Assembly: GCF_003885045.1 (NCBI RefSeq)
Contig: NZ_RHJS01000002.1
Span: 5,263,302 to 5,327,301 of the forward strand
DNA: 64,000 bases
Source: Schaedlerella arabinosiphila
GTDB lineage: Bacteria > Bacillota > Clostridia > Lachnospirales > Lachnospiraceae
Reading direction: 5' to 3'
The notes beneath the pieces were generated by a model. That model searched no databases and had not been told where the DNA came from. It worked only from the letters and a program-made list of their open reading frames with translations. The position numbers were made by a program, and so were the translations under genes. Every line of letters begins with the position of its first letter. The stretch's first letter is position 1. Positions 32,527 through 41,507 of the stretch are shown here, one piece after another.

Positions 32527-32580
32527 ATACCCACGGGTACCCCATTATGGCCATGCGGCCGTGATCCAGAGGATCAAATA
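32527..32580. repeat. Single copy related to the 14125-14216 tandem repeat
   Basis: Contains CCCCATTATGGCCATGCGGCC, matching the repeat end at 14198-14214 but for one base, then GATCCAGAGGATCAAATAAAA, which resembles GATCCAGAAGATCATTTTAT near 37940. Confidence 0.5.
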
Positions 32581-32617
32581 AAACCAGAAATACCAATTGC
32601 GGAAGGAATGTAAAAAT

Positions 32618-34219
32618 ATGTGTAAGCATTTTAACACCACCGGCCTGTGCTTCCCGGAGGAGCACTATATGGTCAATATAGACGGACGTCTGGAAGAGAT
32701 CAGGCAGATGGTTGACCGGGGAGAATATTTTGCGATCAACAGGGCGCGTCAATATGGAAAAACAACGACTCTCAGCCGGCTGGCCGGGCAGCTTTCAAGT
32801 GAATACATTGTCTTTTCAATCAGCTTTGAAGGAATGGAGGATGCCGTCTATGAAACTGCGTCATCCTTCTGCCAGCGTTTCTGCCGCCTTTTATACCGTT
32901 TTCTGCGGTATAATGAACGCATGACGGACGGAATTTCTGGTCTTTTAAAAGAAGAGCTGCGCCGGATGCAGTCGGATGATTCCGCTGATCTGGAGGACTT
33001 ATCCGATTTTATATCGGAGCTGTGCGGCCAGTCAGATAAACTGGTTGTCATCATGATTGATGAAGTGGATCAGGCAGGAAATCAGAAAATATTCCTTTCT
33101 TTTCTGGGAATGCTCCGCAGGAAGTTTCTGACAAGAAAAACGGAGCCCACGTTTCATTCTGTAATACTGGCCGGAGTATACGATATAAAAAATTTAAAAT
33201 TAAAGGTTCGTCCTATGGAGGAGCATCAGTATAACAGTCCGTGGAATATCGCGGCTGAATTTCAGGTGGATATGAGTTTTTCCAGAGAGGATATTGCCGG
33301 GATGCTCAGAGACTATGAGCAGGATCATCATACCCGAATGGACATCATGAAAATTTCTGAGTTCATATACGATTATACCTCCGGGTATCCGTTTCTGGTA
33401 TCCAGGCTTTGCCAGATTCTGGATGAACAGATTTTAGGGAAAGAAGGATTTCCGGATTTGACGGCTGTCTGGACGGCGGACGGAGCGGCAAAAGCCGTAA
33501 AAAAACTGCTGGCAGAATCAAATACCTTGTTTGATGATATGGTGAAAAAGCTGAATGATTTTCCGGAATTAAGACAGGCGGTTTATGCGATTTTATTCAA
33601 AGGGGAAAAGATTTCCTTTAGCGTTTATAATCATGTGTTCAATCTGGGCGTCATGTTTGGCTTTATGAAAGAAGAGAATGACAACATTGTAATCTCGAAC
33701 CGGATCTTTGAGATGCAGTTGTATAATCTTTTTATTTCAGAGGAATTGCTGGACAGCGTCATGTATAAGTCTGCGGCCAGGGACAAGGACAGAAATCTGT
33801 TTATTCGAGATGGCCGGCTGGATATGGAACAGGTGTTGGTCAGATTTACAGAGACATTTACAGATATTTATGGAGATGCAGAGGAGCGTTTCCTGGAAGA
33901 AAACGGGCGTCGCTTCTTTTTGCTTTACTGGAAACCTATCATCAATGGTGCAGGCAATTATTATATAGAGTCGCGGACGCGGAATATGCGCAGGACGGAT
34001 GTGATCGTTGATTTCCGCGGAGAGCAGTTTGTCTGTGAATTAAAGATCTGGCACGGGGAGGAGTATAATAAGCGGGGAGAGGAACAGCTGCTTCAATATC
34101 TGGACGACTATCATCTTACGACAGGGTATATGCTTAGCTTTAATTTTAATCAAAAGAAAAACGTAGGAGTACGTAAAATGAAATTTGGAAAGCGGACGAT
34201 TATTGAAGCGGTAGTCTGA
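32618..34219 (+). CDS. AAA-like ATPase with C-terminal nuclease-like motif
   Basis: A 533-residue protein. The N-terminus CKHFNTTGLCFPEEHYMVN precedes a P-loop of the form NRARQYGKTTTL (41-52). Walker B is LVVIMIDEVDQAGN. The middle has YDYTSGYPFLVSRLCQIL. The last 60 residues include RRTDVIVDFRGEQFVCELKI, giving an Asp and E-x-K as in PD-(D/E)XK nucleases. It belongs to the AAA-like (AAA-ATPase_like) group common in clostridia, role unknown. ATG 32618 has GGAAGG upstream. It is flanked by dispersed repeats on its left side and by a terminator on its right. Confidence 0.85.
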   Translation: MCKHFNTTGLCFPEEHYMVNIDGRLEEIRQMVDRGEYFAINRARQYGKTTTLSRLAGQLSSEYIVFSISFEGMEDAVYETASSFCQRFCRLLYRFLRYNERMTDGISGLLKEELRRMQSDDSADLEDLSDFISELCGQSDKLVVIMIDEVDQAGNQKIFLSFLGMLRRKFLTRKTEPTFHSVILAGVYDIKNLKLKVRPMEEHQYNSPWNIAAEFQVDMSFSREDIAGMLRDYEQDHHTRMDIMKISEFIYDYTSGYPFLVSRLCQILDEQILGKEGFPDLTAVWTADGAAKAVKKLLAESNTLFDDMVKKLNDFPELRQAVYAILFKGEKISFSVYNHVFNLGVMFGFMKEENDNIVISNRIFEMQLYNLFISEELLDSVMYKSAARDKDRNLFIRDGRLDMEQVLVRFTETFTDIYGDAEERFLEENGRRFFLLYWKPIINGAGNYYIESRTRNMRRTDVIVDFRGEQFVCELKIWHGEEYNKRGEEQLLQYLDDYHLTTGYMLSFNFNQKKNVGVRKMKFGKRTIIEAVV

Positions 34220-34437
34220 GGACTCCCTGGCGCATCCAGTCATCCAGTTGGAAAGGGTTTCAGGCGTAAGCCTGCATGGCAGACGGTGGAGCGAGGCCGC
34301 ATTTATTTTGCAAATCTATGCTGATTTTAAAATAATCGTTCGACACAATCCGACAGCATCCGGGAGGAACATGAAGTTGAGAATGCCCTGCTTTCTCAGG
34401 TTGAGAATCCGCCTTCGAAACATTCAAGTTGATTAGA

Positions 34438-34463
34438 AAACGCCTGATTTACGGGCGTTTTTC
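34438..34463 (+). terminator. Terminator in a 560-base gene-free interval
   Basis: AAACGCC-tgatttac-GGGCGTTT followed by TTT. The rest of 34220-34779 holds no credible gene; an earlier small hairpin, CAGGCGTAAGCCTG, lies near 34260, and a TATAAT at about 34557 may belong to the promoter of the next gene. Confidence 0.7.
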
Positions 34464-34779
34464 TTAATTTGAGAATGAAAATAGATTTTTCCGCCGCGCC
34501 CTCCGAATGTAGAATTATGTAGAACGTTTTTTAAGGCAAGCCGGCAAAAGTAGAGCTATAATAGGTTCAAACACAAACCGGCATGCGATGGATGCATATT
34601 TCCCAGACGGTACATACCGGCAGACGAAAAGGAGCGTTTCCCGGGGCGGGCGGTGGGCCTGCCTGCGGATGCGGCCGCTTCTATGGTCAGCCATTTTCAG
34701 CAGCTGCGGTGCTGACTGAGGAAAAAGACACCCGGTGTACGGATGTGTACTATATAAATGAATAGAGGAGGGCTTCGTT

Positions 34780-36255
34780 ATGTTTAATGAAGTAGTGACG
34801 GGCACCAATATCGTTTACTATATGATGATAGCGATAGGGGCCATCGGGGTGCTGGCAAAGGCAGTCAACCAGATCACTCTTCGCCGTCTGGTCAGGGCGG
34901 CGGGCAATATGCCCAAAAGTACACACAAACTGATAAAGCTGGTGCGGGCGAAATACGAGCATGCACTGATGCTGCACGACCGGGTAGAAAATGCGGAAGC
35001 ATTTGTAGAAAAATACATATATGAATACAGAGGTTTTTTGCTCAGAATCCATACATGGAGACAGCTTGAGCTGCAGTCCATCTGGTTTTCCGGGATTCTG
35101 GCGGCCTTTGGGGGAATTGTCTGGTATATGGAAAATGGATTTTGCGAGCAGGTGTATCGTTATATCAGTCTCGGGGCGGCGGAAATGGTTCTTTTGTTTG
35201 TTGTCAGCCAGCTCTCGGACGAGCAGTACAAGATTGAAGCGGCAAAAAATTACATGGTGGATTATCTGGAAAATGTATGCGCCATGCGCCGCCGCAAAGC
35301 CCGCCAGTCGGAGAAAGACCAGATCAATATTATTCAGCCGGAAACCTCCCAGGCGCTCCGTGCAAATGGACGTGAGGAGGGAAACGGCGCAGGCGGCGGG
35401 AAGGAAACTGCCGCTGGAAACGGATTTGTGAAGGGAAAAAAAACGGCAGGTGGAAGCCGGGCGGCGTTGGGGCGGAGCGATTCTCACGCAAAGCAGGGGG
35501 CAGAGTCCAGAGAAGCCCAGGAGGCGCCGGGCTTGTCCATCAGTATCGAAGGTGAGCCGCGCAGAGCCAGGGCGGGGGTATCAGGAGATACGGAACCGCT
35601 GTACGAAAGCGCGGAGGAGCTTGCCAGGGTAGCGGGTATATACGAGGAGGAGATCGGATCAGATTCGGAAACCCCGCCTGCATATGGAAATGTAACCGCA
35701 ATGAGGACGGAGCCTGCTTCTGAATATGAAGGCAGTGCGGCAAAAAGCCAGTCTGTTTCCGGCTATGGGGGAGCCGCGGCGAAAGGGGGCAATGCGTCCC
35801 CGGCATATGGATCGGCTGCCGGAAGGGGGGTGAGCGCTTCCGGGGCCCCAGGCACAACCCAGATGAAACGGATTCCCGGCAGATTCCAGGATGTGGTGCA
35901 GAGGATGATCGAGGACACTTCCGAATACGAGGAAGTTCTGGAAGGGCCGCCCTTGCCGGATGAATCGTCCCGTCCCGCAGGCCATCCGGATATGGTCCGG
36001 GCTGAAGGGGAGAGCATCCCGGACAAGCTCCGCCAGGCCGCGGATTACCTGGAAGCGGACGCCTCTTATGGAGAGGGGGACGAGGACGATATGAGAGAAT
36101 ATGACAGGGTAAGGCGCAAAAACCGGAAGAAAGGGGACGCGGCAAGGCAGGTGATCCGCCGCACCATGAAAGGAAACCCGGAACTTCTGGAGCGGGAGGA
36201 TTCGACTCTGAAGGAAGAAGCAATCCGCCAGATCCTGGAGGAATTTCTGGCATAA
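34780..36255 (+). CDS. Membrane protein with long low-complexity cytoplasmic tail
   Basis: A 491-residue protein. Helix 1 (about 10-27, NIVYYMMIAIGAIGVLAKAV), a basic amphipathic region, helices 2 and 3 (about 105-150, SIWFSGILAAFGGIVWYME and AAEMVLLFVVSQL). From residue 190 to 360 the tail is Gly/Ala/Ser/Glu-rich and repetitive, with EYEGSAAKSQS and GYGGAAAKGG, probably disordered. The C-terminal 120 residues are charged and helical (RFQDVVQRMIEDTSEYEEV, LREE-like end EEAIRQILEEFLA). GAGGAGGG precedes the ATG. No named family recognised. It lies upstream of pgi but separate from it by a hairpin repeat. Confidence 0.75.
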   Translation: MFNEVVTGTNIVYYMMIAIGAIGVLAKAVNQITLRRLVRAAGNMPKSTHKLIKLVRAKYEHALMLHDRVENAEAFVEKYIYEYRGFLLRIHTWRQLELQSIWFSGILAAFGGIVWYMENGFCEQVYRYISLGAAEMVLLFVVSQLSDEQYKIEAAKNYMVDYLENVCAMRRRKARQSEKDQINIIQPETSQALRANGREEGNGAGGGKETAAGNGFVKGKKTAGGSRAALGRSDSHAKQGAESREAQEAPGLSISIEGEPRRARAGVSGDTEPLYESAEELARVAGIYEEEIGSDSETPPAYGNVTAMRTEPASEYEGSAAKSQSVSGYGGAAAKGGNASPAYGSAAGRGVSASGAPGTTQMKRIPGRFQDVVQRMIEDTSEYEEVLEGPPLPDESSRPAGHPDMVRAEGESIPDKLRQAADYLEADASYGEGDEDDMREYDRVRRKNRKKGDAARQVIRRTMKGNPELLEREDSTLKEEAIRQILEEFLA

Positions 36256-36320
36256 ACGAAAGCTTTTATCTTGAATAACAATGCTATATTTGGTAAAATA
36301 TGTATAGCGTGGTACCAAAG

Positions 36321-36366
36321 GATTACTGTTTGCGGCATCCTGCACTTTGCTGCAGGACATCCGGCC
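36321..36366 (+). repeat. GGTTACTGTTCACAC-family hairpin repeat, copy D
   Basis: GATTACTGTTTGCGGCATCC, stem TCCTGCA-ctttgc-TGCAGGA, then CATCCGGCC. Compared with copy C the stem bases changed on both sides (CGTGCA/TGCACG to CCTGCA/TGCAGG), keeping the pairing. Confidence 0.7.
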
Positions 36367-36447
36367 GGCAGAACAGCGGCCGCCCGGAGATTTTCAGAGG
36401 ACAGGCAGTAATACCGCAGAGTACGGAAGCAGAAAGGAAGGGTAACG

Positions 36448-37797
36448 ATGGCTAACAAAGTAACATTTGATTATTCAAAGGCAACAGGTTTTATTCAGGA
36501 ACATGAGATGCAGTATATGAGCGAGCTGGCGGCACAGGCGAAGGACAAGCTTGTATCCAAGAGCGGCGCGGGGAATGACTTTGTAGGATGGGTCGATCTT
36601 CCGGTGGACTATGATAAGGAAGAGTTTGCCCGCATTCAGAAGGCGGCAGACAAGATCCGTGAGGATTCCGAAGTACTTCTGGTGATCGGGATCGGCGGCT
36701 CCTATCTTGGGGCGAGGGCCGCAATCGAGTTTTTAGGACATTCCTTTGCAAATGTGGTTTCCAAAGACGTCAGAAAATCTCCGGAGATCTATTTCGTAGG
36801 AAACAGCATCAGCAGCACATACATCAGCGACCTGATCGAAGTTGTGGGAGACAGAGATTTCTCAATCAATATGATATCCAAGTCGGGAACAACGACAGAG
36901 CCGGCGATTGCCTTCCGTGTATTTAAAGAGATCCTTGAAAAGAAATATGGAAAAGAAGAAGCGTCAAAGAGAATTTACGCGACCACCGATAAAGCAAGAG
37001 GAGCTTTGAAGAATCTTGCAACAGAAGAGGGGTATGAGTCCTTTGTCGTGCCGGACGACGTCGGCGGACGTTTTTCCGTACTGACGGCAGTCGGCCTGCT
37101 CCCCATCGCAGTCAGCGGTGTGGACATCAACGAGCTGATGGAAGGCGCGGCAGCAGGAAGAAAGGCCGCTTTGGAAAATGATTTCGCAGAAAATGATGCA
37201 ATGCAGTACGCGGCAGTCCGCAACATCCTCCTTCGTAAAGGAAAAACAGTAGAAGTTCTGGCGAACTATGAGCCAAGCCTGCATTATGTATCAGAGTGGT
37301 GGAAGCAGCTCTATGGAGAGAGCGAGGGCAAGGACCAGAAGGGAATCTTCCCGGCATCTGTTGACCTGACAACAGACCTGCACTCCATGGGACAGTTTAT
37401 TCAGGACGGCAACAGAATCCTGTTTGAGACCGTATTAAATGTGGAAAAATCCAGGGCGGAGATCGTGATGAACGAGGAACCGGTTGATCTGGACGGCCTC
37501 AATTATCTGAAAGGAAAGACCGTTGATTTTATAAATAAGAGCGCCATGAACGGAACCATTCTTGCCCACACAGACGGCAATGTTCCGAACCTCATGGTGA
37601 AGATTCCGGAGCAGAGCGCATTTTATCTGGGACAGTTGTTCTACTTCTTTGAGTTCGCCTGCGGCGTGAGCGGATACTTACTCGGCGTGAATCCGTTCAA
37701 CCAGCCGGGCGTGGAGAGCTACAAGCGGAACATGTTCGCACTGCTCGGAAAACCAGGATATGAAGAAGAAAGAGAAGCATTGTTGAAAAGATTGTAA
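36448..37797 (+). CDS. pgi: Glucose-6-phosphate isomerase
   Basis: A 449-residue glycolytic enzyme interconverting glucose-6-phosphate and fructose-6-phosphate; length matches Firmicute PGI. Signatures: [20 protein letters not shown] near 85-105, [14 protein letters not shown] with the phosphate-binding [23 protein letters not shown] and the C-terminal [24 protein letters not shown] precedes ATG. It is a single-gene unit, with copy D of the hairpin repeat in its leader and a perfect terminator after it. Confidence 0.97.
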   Translation: MANKVTFDYSKATGFIQEHEMQYMSELAAQAKDKLVSKSGAGNDFVGWVDLPVDYDKEEFARIQKAADKIREDSEVLLVIGIGGSYLGARAAIEFLGHSFANVVSKDVRKSPEIYFVGNSISSTYISDLIEVVGDRDFSINMISKSGTTTEPAIAFRVFKEILEKKYGKEEASKRIYATTDKARGALKNLATEEGYESFVVPDDVGGRFSVLTAVGLLPIAVSGVDINELMEGAAAGRKAALENDFAENDAMQYAAVRNILLRKGKTVEVLANYEPSLHYVSEWWKQLYGESEGKDQKGIFPASVDLTTDLHSMGQFIQDGNRILFETVLNVEKSRAEIVMNEEPVDLDGLNYLKGKTVDFINKSAMNGTILAHTDGNVPNLMVKIPEQSAFYLGQLFYFFEFACGVSGYLLGVNPFNQPGVESYKRNMFALLGKPGYEEEREALLKRL

Positions 37798-37820
37798 GAG
37801 GTTGTAGGAAGTTCTAAGAT

Positions 37821-37847
37821 AGAGGGTGGATGATTCCACCCTCTTTT
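37821..37847 (+). terminator. pgi terminator
   Basis: AGAGGGTGGA-tgat-TCCACCCTCT followed by TTT. Downstream, 37857-38164 is gene-free but holds two further hairpins (GGCCGC...GCGGCC near 37860-37885 and GTTACAG...CTGTAAC near 37890-37922). Confidence 0.92.
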
Positions 37848-38164
37848 AGGGATAGCTGCAGGCCGCTCCCGGTCAGGGGGCGGCCTGAGTTACAGGTACA
37901 TCTGGTCAGGTGATCTGTAACCTGTAACCACCACCAGTAACGATGATCCAGAAGATCATTTTATTTTATCTTGGTTTCTACGGAAAATTATGATAGAATA
38001 GAAAAAAGCATATTTTCTAAAAGTTCTTTTTATCTCAGACATATCATGCAAGGGATTTCATCCCCTGTCCTTTCAGAAAATTCGTGCTTTTATCCAGATG
38101 AGCAGGAGGTTTTCTGAAACAGAAGCGAAAATCTCCTGACAAAAACAGAATAAGGAGGTTTTCT

Positions 38165-39187
38165 ATGGAGCTGAAGAAAAAAGAAACCGATGCGACGTAT
38201 TGGCATCCCGCGTTTTTTGCCGGAATCCAGATTGAACTGGAAGAGGACGCGGACAACCTGGTGTTTGAAAATGAGCACCAATTGGGGACAAAACCGATGG
38301 AGATTGATGTGCTGATCATCAAAAAAGAGACGGACAGGCCCGTGAAGAAAAATATCGGAAGGATCTTCAAAAAGCATAATATCATCGAATATAAAAGTCC
38401 TGATGATTCTCTCAATGTGGATGATTTTTACAAGGTCTACGGATACACCTGCTTTTATAAAGCAGATGCCCGGTATGTAAACAGCATTCCCGCGGACGAG
38501 CTGACCATCACTTTCGTGGCGGAAAAATATCCCCGGAAGCTGATCGAGCATTTGAAGAATGTTAAAAAATATCGGGTCGAAGAAAAAGAAAAGGGAATTT
38601 ATTATGTGTACGGAGATTTGATTCCCATCCAGATCCTGATCACGAAAAAATTATCCGCAGAGGAAAATCTCTGGCTGAAAAGTCTTACCAATAAGCTGAA
38701 TGAGACTGCGGCAGCTGAGAAGCTGATCGAGAACTATATGGATCATAAAGAAAGCAGCCTGCATCGGTCGATGATTGAGACGATCATGCGTGCTAATCAG
38801 AAATTATTTCAGGAGGTAAATGGTATGAGCGATATTTTTATGGAAATCGTACAGGAGAAATTTGATCGGAAGCTGAAGGAAGAAGTGGACAAAGCTGTGG
38901 AGGCTGCCGTAGAGGAGGCTGTAGAGGTTGCCGTAGAGGAAGCTGTGGCTGTTGCTGTAGATGCTGCCGTAGAGGAAGCTACAGAAAAAGCCGTAAAAGA
39001 AAAGCTGACCGAACGAATTTCCCTGATTCGGAAAAAATGCGCCAGAAATAAATCGCTTGTACGTATCGCCGACGATCTGGAGACGGATACAGATGAAATA
39101 CGTTCCCTCTATGAAGTCATTTCTAAGAACCCTGAAAAAACAGTGGAAGAACTATATCAGATCATTTCCGGGAAAGCACAGAAATAG
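38165..39187 (+). CDS. PD-(D/E)XK-like protein with Ala-Val-Glu repeat region
   Basis: A 340-residue protein abundant in Lachnospiraceae. The front half reads MEIDVLIIKKE then NIIEYKSPDDSLNVDDFYKV, giving Asp and E-x-K as in a nuclease fold. Residues about 238-278 are a low-complexity stretch built from EEAVEVAVEEA-like units, likely a long amphipathic or coiled helix. The end has LVRIADDLETDTDEIRSLYE, similar to the tail of Rpn-like proteins and perhaps an HTH. AAGGAGG precedes the ATG. The function is unknown. It lies between gene-free stretches full of hairpins. Confidence 0.75.
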   Translation: MELKKKETDATYWHPAFFAGIQIELEEDADNLVFENEHQLGTKPMEIDVLIIKKETDRPVKKNIGRIFKKHNIIEYKSPDDSLNVDDFYKVYGYTCFYKADARYVNSIPADELTITFVAEKYPRKLIEHLKNVKKYRVEEKEKGIYYVYGDLIPIQILITKKLSAEENLWLKSLTNKLNETAAAEKLIENYMDHKESSLHRSMIETIMRANQKLFQEVNGMSDIFMEIVQEKFDRKLKEEVDKAVEAAVEEAVEVAVEEAVAVAVDAAVEEATEKAVKEKLTERISLIRKKCARNKSLVRIADDLETDTDEIRSLYEVISKNPEKTVEELYQIISGKAQK

Positions 39188-39252
39188 CATGGGGTGTACA
39201 GAGCCACGGAAATTATAATGAAAATCAACAGAATGTTTTATCACACATTGTT

Positions 39253-39400
39253 GGTTACTGCTCACACCCTTTCCGGGTGCTCACAGCAACGAATCCGGCC
39301 TATTTAAAGTTGCCTTACGGCAAGAGGCCGGATTCCAGCCCCAGTACTGTACTGCCTGTGACCGTGCAGTGTAGTGCACGGTCCAGGAGTGAACAGTAAG
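39253..39400. repeat. Head-to-head pair of GGTTACTGTTCACAC-family units (copy E)
   Basis: Left unit: GGTTACTGCTCACACCC, stem CACCC-tttcc-GGGTG, then GAATCCGGCC. Right unit in the opposite sense: GGCCGGATTC, then GACCGTGCA-gtgtag-TGCACGGTC and GGAGTGAACAGTAAG. The outer ends and the GAATCCGGCC/GGCCGGATTC inner ends are inverted repeats, so the whole forms a large palindrome of about 148 bases, as in REPIN-like elements. Confidence 0.7.
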
Positions 39401-39516
39401 TGTTGTGTGCATTTTCGACAAAATTTAAAATTAGATTGACATAAAATTGTATATTGTGGTAAGATATTATTAACAAAAAATAAAAAGAATAAAATTTTAA
39501 TGCATAAGTATTTTGG

Positions 39517-39653
39517 AAACTTATATATGTCCGAGATTGGTCGGACGTTTCTACTAACTACCGTAATAGTTAACTATAAGTTTTCATATCGGGAACGGAT
39601 TTGGGTATGCATGTCGGGTTGCAGGTAAACCAGGTCGGACAGATATGAAACTT
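39517..39653 (+). ncRNA. Purine riboswitch, guanine class, with alternative hairpin
   Basis: Aptamer at 39517-39583: P1 AAACTTATA/TATAAGTTT; P2 GTCCGA/TCGGAC; junction GTTTCTACT; P3 AACTA/TAGTT; then AACTATAAG. The base equivalent to position 74 is C (39574), which indicates guanine/hypoxanthine rather than adenine. Loops L2 (GATTGG) and L3 (CCGTAA) are six bases each, one shorter than the usual seven. The 3' strand of P1, AAGTTTTCATATC (39579-39591), can instead pair with GATATGAAACTT (39642-39653), followed by a T-run at 39671, which fits transcription control of the NCS2 permease downstream. Confidence 0.88.
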
Positions 39654-39874
39654 TGGGAGGACGGCGGTAGTTTTTTGTTTTTGCGGAATACGGTGATGCA
39701 TGAAAATTTTATCGGGGGGTGAGGGAACTTCTGAAATACGACAGCTTTGCGGTGGAAATTTTGACTTGATAATGATACGGGAATTGCCCGCATTAAAAAT
39801 CTGCTTCGCAGATAGCGGACAAGAAGGCAATCAATTTGCTGCGCAAATTGGTTACATAACAGGAGGTATGAACT

Positions 39875-41269
39875 ATGGAAAAAAATGTGAATCAGGGATT
39901 TTTGGAAAAGGTCTTTCATTTGTCGGAGCATAACACGGATGTGAAGACGGAGGTGATCGCGGGTGTCACCACGTTTATGACGATGGCTTATATTCTGGCG
40001 GTTAATCCGAATATTCTGAGCGCGTCCGGGATGGATGCGGGGGCTGTATTTACCGCCACCGCCCTGGCGTCCCTTGTGGCGACTCTTTTGATGGCGGCTT
40101 TTGCCAACTACCCGTTTGTACTGGCGCCCGGCATGGGATTGAATGCGTATTTTGCGTATACGGTGGTTCTGCAGATGGGGTATACGTGGCAGATGGCTCT
40201 GGCGGCTGTATTTGTAGAAGGAATTATTTTTATCGTGCTGTCGCTGACCAACGTGCGGGAAGCTATTTTCAACGCCATCCCCATGAACTTAAAGCATGCG
40301 GTATCTGTGGGCATCGGCCTGTTTATTGCGTTTATCGGACTGCAGAATGCCAAGATCGTAGTGGACAGCGCGACCCTGGTATCTGTGTACTCTTTCAGCG
40401 CATCCATTGAGAACGGGACATTTTTGGCAGAGGGCATCACGGTTTTGCTGGCTCTGATCGGGATTCTGCTGACAGCGGTGCTTGTTGTGAAAAATGTAAA
40501 GGGCAATATCCTGTGGGGAATCCTGGGCACATGGATTTTGGGAATCGTATGCGAGCTGGTGGGCCTGTACCGTCCGAACCCGGAACTGGGAATGTTCAGC
40601 GTGCTGCCGGATTTCAGCTCAGGCTTCGGGATTCCGAGCATGGCGCCGACGTTTTTCAAAATGGATTTCAGCGGGGTGCTGTCTCTGAATTTCCTCACCA
40701 TCATGTTCGCGTTTTTATTCGTAGATATGTTTGATACGCTGGGAACATTGATCGGTGTGGCTTCCAAGGCGGACATGCTGGATCAGGAAGGAAAGCTTCC
40801 TAAGATCAAAGGCGCGCTGATGGCGGACGCGGTAGGAACCTCCCTGGGTGCAGTATTCGGGACTTCTACGACAACGACCTTTGTTGAGAGCGCGTCCGGC
40901 GTGGCAGAAGGCGGAAGAACGGGTCTTACGGCTGTAGTATCGGCCGCTCTGTTCGGACTGGCGCTGTTCCTGTCGCCGATCTTCCTGGCAATTCCTTCCT
41001 TTGCTACGGCTCCGGCATTGATCGTGGTTGGATTTTTGATGATCACATCCATCACGAAAATAGATTTTCAGGATTATACCGAAGCGCTTCCGTGCTATAT
41101 CAGTATGATCGCAATGCCGTTCATGTACAGCATTTCCGAAGGAATCGCAATGGGAGTAATCTCCTATGTAGTGATCAACCTGCTGACAGGACGGGCGAAG
41201 GAAAAGAAAATCAGCCTGCTCATGTATGTGCTTGCAGTTCTGTTTGTTTTGAAATATATTCTCATCTGA
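39875..41269 (+). CDS. NCS2-family purine permease
   Basis: A 464-residue transporter of the AzgA/PbuG type (hypoxanthine/guanine/adenine). Family features: DVKTEVIAGVTTFMTMAYIL at the N-terminus, MLINPN-like ILAVNPNILSASGMD, FVLAPGMGLNAYFAY, and DMFDTLGTLIGVASKADML and FGTSTTTTFVESASGVAEGG in the second half. AGGAGG lies before ATG 39875. Control by the guanine-class riboswitch supports guanine or hypoxanthine as substrate. Two hairpins, ATCTGC/GCAGAT and CAATTTGC/GCAAATTG, lie just before the ribosome site. Confidence 0.95.
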   Translation: MEKNVNQGFLEKVFHLSEHNTDVKTEVIAGVTTFMTMAYILAVNPNILSASGMDAGAVFTATALASLVATLLMAAFANYPFVLAPGMGLNAYFAYTVVLQMGYTWQMALAAVFVEGIIFIVLSLTNVREAIFNAIPMNLKHAVSVGIGLFIAFIGLQNAKIVVDSATLVSVYSFSASIENGTFLAEGITVLLALIGILLTAVLVVKNVKGNILWGILGTWILGIVCELVGLYRPNPELGMFSVLPDFSSGFGIPSMAPTFFKMDFSGVLSLNFLTIMFAFLFVDMFDTLGTLIGVASKADMLDQEGKLPKIKGALMADAVGTSLGAVFGTSTTTTFVESASGVAEGGRTGLTAVVSAALFGLALFLSPIFLAIPSFATAPALIVVGFLMITSITKIDFQDYTEALPCYISMIAMPFMYSISEGIAMGVISYVVINLLTGRAKEKKISLLMYVLAVLFVLKYILI

Positions 41270-41437
41270 TCATTTGAGCGGCAGCGGAAAAAAGCCGCCG
41301 GATGTGTGCGGTTCGCGGTTGTTTTTCCCGCAGGCGGAAGTATCTGCCTGCGGGAACGTCTGTACGTCTGGAAATCTCTGATCCATAAAGCGTATACTTC
41401 TTCAAATTGGTTCCATTCTTATATTTTTCACTCGTGT

Positions 41438-41464
41438 AAAAAGAGATCCCGCCGGAAGACGGGA
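41438..41464 (-). terminator. Terminator of the polyol dehydrogenase gene
   Basis: On the minus strand TCCCG-tcttccgg-CGGGA is followed by TCTCTTTTT. It lies about 45 bases after the stop codon of the dehydrogenase gene. The interval 41270-41437 holds nothing recognised. Confidence 0.6.
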
Positions 41465-41507
41465 CTAAAGCCACAATCTCCGGCGAAGGCCGGGGGGGGA
41501 CGGGAGA

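Noticed and set aside
39517-39583. Adenine-class riboswitch
   Set aside because: The specificity base equivalent to position 74 is C, not U, so guanine/hypoxanthine is favoured.
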